From an uncultured Rhodospirillales bacterium (GTDB taxonomy: Bacteria > Pseudomonadota > Alphaproteobacteria > CALMVH01): DNA of 6,175 nt. The notes beneath the pieces are model-generated. The model was not told the DNA's origin, did not search any database, and saw nothing but the letters and a program-made list of their open reading frames with translations. The position numbers were made by a program, and so were the translations under genes. Positions 1-5,330 of the stretch are shown one piece after another. Each line of letters begins with the position of its first letter. The stretch's first letter is position 1. Where the stretch lies: the NCBI GenBank assembly GCA_937873165.1, contig CALMVH010000175.1, positions 1-6,175 of the forward strand. Reading direction: 5' to 3'.

Positions 1-751
1 CGCTTACCATGGAACCGGACCGGATGGCCGGGACTGGACGCTCGCGCGGCTGATCCGCGAGATGGCTGACATCGACGGTATTGCCCGAATCCGGTACACG
101 ACCTCGCATCCATCGGACATGCAGGATGACCTGATCGAGGCGCACCGCGATGTACCTCAATTGATGCCGTTCCTGCACCTGCCGGTGCAGAGCGGATCGG
201 ACCGCATCCTCGACATGATGAACCGCAAGCACGGTACGGCCGACTACCTTGCGATCATCGATCGGGTTCGGGCTGCCCGGCCCGATATTGCTCTCAGCTC
301 CGATTTTATCGTGGGATACCCGGGCGAAACAGCTGCCGACTTTTCCGAGACAATGCGCCTGGTGGAGCAGGTCGGCTTTGCGTCGGCGTACTCGTTCAAG
401 TACAGCCCACGCCCCGGCACGCCCGCCGCCCGCCAGTCCCAACCGGTCGCCGAAAGCGAAAAGGACAGCCGCCTGCAAGAACTGCAAACTTTACTGCTGG
501 CGCAACAGGTTGCGTTCAACCGGGGCTTTGTCGGACAGCAGATGGATATCCTGGTGGATCGCGCCGGAGGCCGCCCCGGTCAGATGCATGGCCGCACGCC
601 CTACATGCAAGCCGTTCACGTTAACCTTTCCGAGCAGTCTCTGGGGCATATTGTAACGGTACGCATCGCCTCCGCGCAGGGGGTCAGCCTGTCGGGCGAT
701 ACGGCCGGACTGGTATCCTCTTACCCTGCGGAGATCCTGCACATTGGATAA
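1..751 (+). CDS. miaB: MiaB, tRNA-2-methylthio-N6-isopentenyladenosine37 synthase (3' part, 5' end outside window)
   Basis: MiaB is a radical-SAM methylthiotransferase that adds the 2-methylthio group to i6A37 of tRNAs reading codons that begin with U. The reading frame is open from base 2, before the first ATG at 62. It begins AYHGTGPDGRDWTLARLI, which matches the NAYxG region of MiaB, so the ATG at 62 is internal. The 249 visible residues are roughly the C-terminal half of a family usually 440-480 residues long. The N-terminal UPF0004 domain and the radical-SAM CxxxCxxC cluster lie upstream and cannot be checked. Visible landmarks are RIRYTTSHP (bases 86-112), the LHLPVQSGSDRIL block from base 173, DFIVGYPGET (302-331), the YSFKYSPRPGTPAA stretch (about 389-430), and a C-terminal TRAM-like RNA-binding domain (about 515-740). 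It ends with TAA at 749-751 and overlaps phoH by 8 bases. The related enzymes MtaB and RimO are less likely, given the sequence match and the phoH-ybeY context. Confidence 0.96.
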   Translation, partial: AYHGTGPDGRDWTLARLIREMADIDGIARIRYTTSHPSDMQDDLIEAHRDVPQLMPFLHLPVQSGSDRILDMMNRKHGTADYLAIIDRVRAARPDIALSSDFIVGYPGETAADFSETMRLVEQVGFASAYSFKYSPRPGTPAARQSQPVAESEKDSRLQELQTLLLAQQVAFNRGFVGQQMDILVDRAGGRPGQMHGRTPYMQAVHVNLSEQSLGHIVTVRIASAQGVSLSGDTAGLVSSYPAEILHIG

Positions 752-1742
752 CACACCCGCCGTTCACAAGGTCGATCTCAGCTTTGCGGATAACCGGCTG
801 GTTCCGCTGCTGTACGGCGAACACGACACCAACCTGTCGCGGATCGAACACCAACTGGGCGTCAGCATCGCTTCGCGTGGCAACACCCTGACCATCGCAG
901 GGTCCGTGAAGTCCACCGCCATCGCCGAGATCGCCCTGGTGACGCTCTGGAACCGCCTGCAGGACAGCCTGCCGATCAACAATGGCGATATCGACGCCGC
1001 CGTGCGCATGGCCCGGGACCTGCGCGAGTCGGGGCTTGCGGCGGGATCGACCGTGCCGGACCTGAAACTGAAAACCCGCCGCCGCTCGATCGCCGCCCGC
1101 ACGCCCAAGCAGGCGGAATACCTGAAGGCGATGGAAGAGAACGACCTGGTCTTCGCGCTGGGTCCCGCCGGCACCGGCAAGACTTACCTTGCGGTTGCGC
1201 AGGCCGTCGCCATGATGCAGTCGGGGCAGATCGAACGGCTGGTCCTGTCGCGGCCGGCGGTTGAAGCCGGCGAAAGGCTGGGGTTCCTGCCCGGCGACCT
1301 GCGCGAGAAGATCGATCCCTACCTCCGTCCGATCTTCGACGCCTTGAACGATCTAATGCCGGCCGAGATTGTGGAGAAGCGGCTGTCGCAGGGCATGATC
1401 GAGGTCGCGCCCCTGGCTTTCATGCGCGGGCGAACGCTGGCGAACGCCTTTGTCGTGCTGGACGAGGCCCAGAACACCACGCCTGTGCAGATGAAGATGG
1501 TCCTGACGCGGCTGGGGGAAAACAGCCGCATGGTCGTGACCGGCGACCTGACGCAGATCGACTTGCCACCGGGCATGCGGTCGGGCCTTTACGACGCCCT
1601 GGAGGCATTGAGCCCCGCTGGGCAGCCGACCACCGAAGGGGTGGGCATTGTCGAGTTTGGCGAAACCGACGTAGTGCGGCATCCCCTGGTCATGCGCATT
1701 GTCCAAGCTTACGAACGCCGAACGCGAGAGCGGAACGCCTGA
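744..1742 (+). CDS. phoH: PhoH-family ATPase (YbeZ type)
   Basis: A 332-residue PhoH/YbeZ protein of the usual family length. It is a cytoplasmic P-loop NTPase related to helicase cores. In other bacteria it is linked to RNA metabolism and partners with YbeY. The N-terminal region (about residues 10-80) resembles the family's KH-like segment, with PLLYGEHDTNLSRIE and a following ASRGN. The ATPase domain starts near residue 118 (ARTPKQAEYLKAM). Walker A is GPAGTGKT (140-147), Walker B is VVLDEAQN (237-244), and a sensor-like TGD is at 266-268. The RPAVEAGERLGFLPGDL stretch (170-186) is a strong family signature. The start is TTG at 744, inside the end of miaB, with GGAG at 730-733 ten bases upstream. 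No ATG or GTG lies nearby in frame, and homologues have a similarly short extension before the PLLYGEHD block. The stop TGA shares its last base with the ybeY ATG. No key residue is missing. Confidence 0.96.
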   Translation: MDNTPAVHKVDLSFADNRLVPLLYGEHDTNLSRIEHQLGVSIASRGNTLTIAGSVKSTAIAEIALVTLWNRLQDSLPINNGDIDAAVRMARDLRESGLAAGSTVPDLKLKTRRRSIAARTPKQAEYLKAMEENDLVFALGPAGTGKTYLAVAQAVAMMQSGQIERLVLSRPAVEAGERLGFLPGDLREKIDPYLRPIFDALNDLMPAEIVEKRLSQGMIEVAPLAFMRGRTLANAFVVLDEAQNTTPVQMKMVLTRLGENSRMVVTGDLTQIDLPPGMRSGLYDALEALSPAGQPTTEGVGIVEFGETDVVRHPLVMRIVQAYERRTRERNA

Positions 1743-2260
1743 TGCCGCTTGCGCTTTCCATCGACATCACGGACATGGGTTGGACAGCGCAGGTGCCCAA
1801 TATCGAAGCCTTGGCAGATGAATGCGTCCGGGCCACTCTAACCGCGGCCGATCCATCGATCCTGGCTTCGCCGCAGTTGGCAGAGATTGGGTTGTTGCTG
1901 GCAGACGACACGACCCTGCGCACCTTGAACAAGCAATTTCGCGGCTTCGACAAGCCGACAAACGTGCTGTCTTTCCCGGCGGCGCGGTCCAGCGTCCTGG
2001 TTACCGGCATGCCCCGGCCTATCGGCGATATTGCGATCAGCCTTCAGACGGTGATTGCCGAGGCGGCGCGCGACGGCAAGATTGTGGTCAGCCACACGCG
2101 ACACATGATCGTGCATGGCGTTCTGCATCTGCTGGGTCACGATCATATCGAGGATGCGGATGCCGAAACGATGGAAACTCTGGAAATAGCCATTCTGGCT
2201 GGCTTTAGCATCGACGATCCCTATATTGAACACGAGACGAGGTTTTCCGTAAGACGATGA
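1742..2260 (+). CDS. ybeY: YbeY, endoribonuclease / rRNA maturation factor
   Basis: YbeY is a zinc-dependent single-strand endoribonuclease needed for 16S rRNA 3'-end maturation and ribosome quality control. The 172-residue protein is near the family norm of 150-180. The diagnostic metal-binding H-x3-H-x5-H motif is present as HGVLHLLGHDH at residues 125-135, with H125, H129 and H135 as ligands. Further family blocks are LNKQFRGFDKPTNVLSFP (62-79) and GDIAIS (95-100). The ATG at 1742 overlaps the phoH stop in TGATG (1740-1744), and a GGA at 1732-1734 is a possible weak ribosome-binding site. This implies translational coupling with phoH, in keeping with the known functional pairing of the two proteins. 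The last bases form ATGA with the next gene. The residues after about 160 are not conserved in what I remember of the family. Confidence 0.96.
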   Translation: MPLALSIDITDMGWTAQVPNIEALADECVRATLTAADPSILASPQLAEIGLLLADDTTLRTLNKQFRGFDKPTNVLSFPAARSSVLVTGMPRPIGDIAISLQTVIAEAARDGKIVVSHTRHMIVHGVLHLLGHDHIEDADAETMETLEIAILAGFSIDDPYIEHETRFSVRR

Positions 2261-3165
2261 ACGACGACTCTGATTTGCCTCGTTCCGGATCTCGTCCGGC
2301 CGGGGCCGCAAATGCAAGGACGCAGGCCGAACCCTTGTTCGAGCGGCTGCTGTCCTTATGGAAAGGGTCGCCGGAGATCCTGCAGACCGATGAGGCCGAA
2401 GAAATTATGTCGCCTCACATCAGCGCGCACGAGCGCCGCCTGATCGCCAATGTAGAGGCATTCCGGGATCTTACAGTTGATGACGTCATGGTGCCCCGGG
2501 CCGAGATCGTCGCCGTTCAGGCGGGCATGGAACTGCAGCCGTTGATCAAGATGGTGGCGGGGCTGACGCATAGCCGCCTGCCCGTCTACCGGGAAACCCT
2601 GGACGAGGTCGTCGGCGTTTTCCACATTCGTGACCTTCTGACCGCGCTGACGCAGGAAGGCGCGTTCGACCTTGCCGCCATTACACGGCCGGTCCCCATC
2701 GTGGCGCCTTCCATGCGCGCGGTGGATCTGCTGCTGACCATGCGGCGCGACCGCACTCATATTGCGCTGGTGGTGGATGAGTTCGGCGGCATCGACGGGC
2801 TGGTCACGATCGAGGACCTAATCGAAGAAATCGTGGGCGACATCGAGGACGAACACGATCGCGAATCCTTTGCCGAGGTGGTGGAGGAAACCGATGGAAC
2901 GCTGCTGGTCGACGCCCGCATGCCGATCGAAACCTTTGAGGAACGGTTCGGCCCCCTGGTCGAGGAGGATGAGCGCGACGCCTTCGACACCGTCGGCGGC
3001 TTGATCTGGAACCTCGCAGGGCATATCCCGTCTCCGGGCGAGATCGTCCATCACAGTTCCGGAGCCGAATTTGAGGTTATCGAGGCCGATCAGCGCCGTA
3101 TCAAGCGTGTCCGTGCCCGGCGTCTTGCCGGCGAGGCCGCGATCAGGCATCAAACGCACGCTTGA
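2257..3165 (+). CDS. CorC/HlyC-type CBS-domain protein (YbeX-like)
   Basis: A 302-residue soluble CBS-pair protein of the class annotated as CorC, TlyC, HlyC or YbeX. After a low-complexity lead (1-25) comes an Arg/Glu-rich segment. A CBS pair follows at about 72-132 and 140-195, beginning with the conserved DDVMVPR (75-81). The signature EFGGIDGLVTIEDLIEEIVG (175-194) is intact. A CorC/HlyC C-terminal domain (about 206-287) includes DTVGGLIWNLAGHIPSPGE (244-262). I see no transmembrane DUF21 segment, so this is the short cytosolic form rather than a CorB/YfjD-type membrane transporter. Links of this family to Mg2+/Co2+ efflux and, for YbeX, to ribosome metabolism come from other species. 'Haemolysin' in many database names is probably misleading. 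The ATG at 2257 overlaps the ybeY stop in ATGA. No clear Shine-Dalgarno is seen, which suggests coupled reinitiation. I give no gene symbol because corC, tlyC and ybeX are all used. Confidence 0.93.
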   Translation: MNDDSDLPRSGSRPAGAANARTQAEPLFERLLSLWKGSPEILQTDEAEEIMSPHISAHERRLIANVEAFRDLTVDDVMVPRAEIVAVQAGMELQPLIKMVAGLTHSRLPVYRETLDEVVGVFHIRDLLTALTQEGAFDLAAITRPVPIVAPSMRAVDLLLTMRRDRTHIALVVDEFGGIDGLVTIEDLIEEIVGDIEDEHDRESFAEVVEETDGTLLVDARMPIETFEERFGPLVEEDERDAFDTVGGLIWNLAGHIPSPGEIVHHSSGAEFEVIEADQRRIKRVRARRLAGEAAIRHQTHA

Positions 3166-4747
3166 GGATTTCGCCGCGCGGCTGGCAGGGCTTACCCGTT
3201 GGCGGCGGCGCGGGCTGGCGCTTATGCTCGGCATCGTGTCGGCTTTGGCTTTCCCGCCATTTTACGCAACACCGCTTCTGTGGCTGGTTTACCCTTGCCT
3301 CCTGTTCCTCCTGGACGGCGCAAAGACGCACCGGCAGGCCTTTGCCATTGCCTGGTGGTTCGGCTTCGGGCAGTTCGCGACTGCTTTTTACTGGCTGACC
3401 AATTCGATGCTGACGGACATCGCGCATTGGTGGTGGGCCATCCCCTTTGCTAGCACCATACTGCCGATCCTGCTGGCATTCATTCCCGGTTTCGCGGTGA
3501 TGATGTGGTGGCGGGCGCATCAGGCGGGCGTGCTGCGCATCGTGGGATTTGCCGCGTGGCTGATGATCGGCGAGTGGATTCGCGGGCATTTCCTCACCGG
3601 ATTTCCCTGGAACCTGACGGGGCAAGGCTGGATTGCATGGCTGCCGGTCCTGCAAAGCTACGCGTGGCTGGGCCAGTACGGGCTCGGGTTCCTAACGGTC
3701 GCGGCGGCATCGCTGCCGATTTTGCTGGCGGATCGATCGCGCACGGCCTCCGGCGCGCTCGCCCTGACGGTCGGTGGCGTCGCGATCTTCTGCGGCTTGG
3801 CGGCGTGGGGCGAGTACCGGCTGTCGGCGACTGCCGATCCCGGCACCACCGGCCTGGTGTTCCGGTTGGTACAGCCGAATGTCGCGCAAGGCGACAAATG
3901 GACCAAAGACCTTGCCGAACAGCATTTCGAAACCCTGCTGCGCTTGTCACGGCAGCCCGGCGAGGAAGGCCTCGCTCCCCGCTTTTTCATCTGGCCTGAA
4001 ACGGCGATTCCCTTTCCGCTCGACTGGTCACCGGAGATTCCGCGGGCTATTGCCTCGGTCCTGAAGCCGGGCGGCCTAGTGCTGGCGGGCACGCTGCGTG
4101 TCGAGCGTCACGGAGCGGGCCGTTCCGATTATTACAATAGTCTGGAGGTTGTCGACTCGAATGGAGATCGCCTGGCGCGCTACGACAAGACCCATCTTGC
4201 GCCCTTTGGCGAATACATGCCGTTTCGCAACGTGCTGCCGCTGGACGCGCTTGCGGTCGGCAGCCAGGACCTTACACCGGGCCGCGGAGCCGAGACGATC
4301 ACCGTGCCAGGCATTCCCCCTTTCGCCGCTGCGATCTGTTACGAAGCAATCTTTGCGGAAACCCTTGTCGATCTGCACAACCGACCCAAGTTCCTTGTCC
4401 AGGTAACCAACGATGGCTGGTTCGGCGTCAGCGCGGGTCCGCATCAGCATTTTGCCATGGCGCAGTCCCGGGCGGTCGAGCAAGGCATGCCGCTCTTGCG
4501 GGCGGCGAACACAGGCGTGTCAGGCGCGGTCGACTCGTTCGGGCGGGTATTGGGATCGCTGCCTCTAGGCAGTCAAGGCGTGCTGGACGTGACGTTGCCC
4601 GGCAGCCTGCCTCGCCCGCCATTCTATGCTCGTCATGGTGATCTTATTTTTGCCATTATGCTCGGATTGTATGCCATTTGGTCTGGATTGTGGTGGCGAT
4701 CATCTTTACATCTTCGTGATGGCGGTGACGTTCGGCACTTCACTTGA
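3071..4747 (+). CDS. lnt: Lnt, apolipoprotein N-acyltransferase
   Basis: Lnt is an inner-membrane enzyme that transfers a fatty acid from phospholipid to the N-terminal cysteine of diacylglyceryl lipoproteins, the last maturation step. Numbered from a TTG at 3071, the protein has 558 residues. Hydrophobic segments lie at about 48-82, 90-110, 122-146, 155-168, 193-220 and 227-245, with one more at 525-542. The block GEWIRGHFLTGFPWNLTG (167-184) is typical. The periplasmic nitrilase domain (about 263-512) carries the complete Glu-Lys-Cys triad: E310 in WPETAIP, K373 in YDKTHLAPFGEYMP, and C423 in AICYEAIF. The 3' end is sure but the start is not. The TTG at 3071 has GGAG at 3061-3064 but overlaps the CBS gene by 95 bases. 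GTG at 3107 or 3113, TTG at 3125 and ATG at 3224 are alternatives, though 3224 would cut into the first membrane helix. Family members normally have only a short lead before that helix. Confidence 0.95.
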   Translation: MRLSRPISAVSSVSVPGVLPARPRSGIKRTLEDFAARLAGLTRWRRRGLALMLGIVSALAFPPFYATPLLWLVYPCLLFLLDGAKTHRQAFAIAWWFGFGQFATAFYWLTNSMLTDIAHWWWAIPFASTILPILLAFIPGFAVMMWWRAHQAGVLRIVGFAAWLMIGEWIRGHFLTGFPWNLTGQGWIAWLPVLQSYAWLGQYGLGFLTVAAASLPILLADRSRTASGALALTVGGVAIFCGLAAWGEYRLSATADPGTTGLVFRLVQPNVAQGDKWTKDLAEQHFETLLRLSRQPGEEGLAPRFFIWPETAIPFPLDWSPEIPRAIASVLKPGGLVLAGTLRVERHGAGRSDYYNSLEVVDSNGDRLARYDKTHLAPFGEYMPFRNVLPLDALAVGSQDLTPGRGAETITVPGIPPFAAAICYEAIFAETLVDLHNRPKFLVQVTNDGWFGVSAGPHQHFAMAQSRAVEQGMPLLRAANTGVSGAVDSFGRVLGSLPLGSQGVLDVTLPGSLPRPPFYARHGDLIFAIMLGLYAIWSGLWWRSSLHLRDGGDVRHFT

Positions 4748-4770
4748 CGTCATACAATGTTATGTATGCC
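4744..4770 (+). promoter_or_regulatory. Possible promoter for the XRE regulator gene
   Basis: The short gap after lnt holds promoter-like hexamers. TTGACG (4744-4749) is a good -35 element, but the best partner, TATGCC (4765-4770), sits only 15 bases away and is a poor -10. TACAAT (4753-4758) is a good -10 with one mismatch to consensus, but its -35 would be TTCGGC (4731-4736) at 16 bases. Either arrangement would start transcription upstream of the XRE gene. The evidence is pattern matching only. The sequence is AT-richer than its surroundings, as promoters often are. Confidence 0.3.
4751..4768. promoter_or_regulatory. Operator-like inverted repeat upstream of the XRE gene
   Basis: CATACA (4751-4756) and TGTATG (4763-4768) are perfect inverted half-sites with a 6-base spacer. 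They overlap the candidate promoter elements and end 38 bases before the XRE start codon. The 8-base palindrome TGACGTCA (4745-4752) abuts them on the left and contains the lnt stop codon. Dimeric XRE-type repressors commonly bind inverted repeats of this size over their own promoter, so autoregulation is the natural guess. No binding motif is known to me for this family, and 6-base half-sites can occur by chance. Confidence 0.3.
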
Positions 4771-4806
4771 GCCCTGTTCACTCACTCACTTAGACAGGAA
4801 ATTTTA

Positions 4807-5280
4807 ATGACGATTGAAGCCCCAGTGCGTAAACGCGGCGGTCGCCCACGCATGGAGGTCCCGAGCCCCATCGATGTTCACGTGGGATCGCGCGTGAAGC
4901 AGCGCCGCGTCGTGCTCGGCATGAGCCAGGACAAGCTGGCGAAGGAACTCGGGCTTACCTTTCAGCAGGTGCAGAAATACGAGCGCGGCACGAACCGCAT
5001 CGGCGCCAGCCGCCTGCATGACATGAGCCGTATCCTTACCGTTCCGGTGGCTTTCTTCTTCGAGGAAATGAACAACCAGGCAGGCTTCGGCGAACCCGGA
5101 CAGGAAGGCTATATTGCCAACCCGCTCGACAAGCGCGAAACCCTTGAACTGGTCCGCGCGTATTACCGGATTGCCGATCCGACCGTGCGCAAGCGTATCT
5201 TCGACATGGTGAAGGCCATCGGCAATTCCTCACCAACTACCGGTACTGTCGCTGCCGCCGCTAACGAAGAGGCTGGTTGA
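4807..5280 (+). CDS. XRE/Cro-CI-type helix-turn-helix regulator, conserved alphaproteobacterial family
   Basis: A predicted DNA-binding protein of 157 residues. The ATG at 4807 is chosen because AGGA (4796-4799) lies seven bases upstream and the family motif starts soon after. The frame extends back to a TTG at 4744, but that overlaps the lnt stop and reads through the likely promoter. Residues 8-16 are strongly basic (RKRGGRPRM) and resemble an AT-hook GRP core. The HTH domain covers about 28-82, with the MSQDKLAKELGLTFQQVQKYERG core (39-61) and NRIGASRLHDMSRIL (63-77), followed by VPVAFFFEEM. A short linker leads to a C-terminal helical segment (about 108-138) with ELVRAYYRIADPTVRKRI, also shared by relatives. 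The last 18 residues look disordered. Relatives commonly sit between lnt and metK in Alphaproteobacteria. Their targets in this setting are unknown to me. Self-regulation or control of metK is inference from position only. Confidence 0.92.
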   Translation: MTIEAPVRKRGGRPRMEVPSPIDVHVGSRVKQRRVVLGMSQDKLAKELGLTFQQVQKYERGTNRIGASRLHDMSRILTVPVAFFFEEMNNQAGFGEPGQEGYIANPLDKRETLELVRAYYRIADPTVRKRIFDMVKAIGNSSPTTGTVAAAANEEAG

Positions 5281-5305
5281 CCACTGCGCTGAGCGCCTCC
5301 ATAAA
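5277..5305 (+). promoter_or_regulatory. Possible promoter for metK
   Basis: TTGACC (5277-5282), overlapping the stop codon of the XRE gene, matches the -35 consensus at five of six bases. CATAAA (5300-5305), exactly 17 bases downstream, matches the -10 consensus at four of six. Transcription would begin near 5312, giving a leader of roughly 20 bases before metK. This would let metK be expressed apart from the upstream operon. It is a pattern match only. Confidence 0.35.
5286..5296 (+). other. Small hairpin between the XRE gene and metK
   Basis: GCGC-TGA-GCGC forms a four-base-pair G+C stem with a three-base loop just after the XRE stop. No run of T follows, so it is not a convincing intrinsic terminator. 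It also falls inside the spacer of the candidate metK promoter, so it may have no RNA role if transcription starts downstream. TGGT-TG-ACCA (5274-5283) is a second tiny inverted repeat at the XRE stop codon. The remainder of the 50-base gap shows nothing recognisable. Confidence 0.25.
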
Positions 5306-5330
5306 GTCGCTATCACCAGGGCAGGATTTT

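Noticed and set aside
62..751. Complete 229-residue protein starting at the ATG at 62
   Set aside because: The frame is open to base 2 and the upstream residues match MiaB, so the ATG is internal and the gene is cut by the window edge.
2481..2488. TGACGTCA palindrome as a second regulatory site
   Set aside because: It lies inside the CBS gene and encodes part of the conserved DDVM motif, so protein constraint explains it.
3143..3655. Minus-strand open frame of 170 codons opposite lnt
   Set aside because: The Pro/Arg/Gln-rich translation without domain signals is typical of a shadow frame. The + strand encodes the conserved membrane segments of Lnt here.
5286..5296. Intrinsic terminator after the XRE gene
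   Set aside because: The stem is only four base pairs and no T-run follows it.
5281..5330. SAM-II-like riboswitch before metK
   Set aside because: There is superficial similarity in the ATAAAG and GCTA stretches, but the stem encloses only TGA, so the loop needed for the SAM-II pseudoknot and binding pocket is missing.
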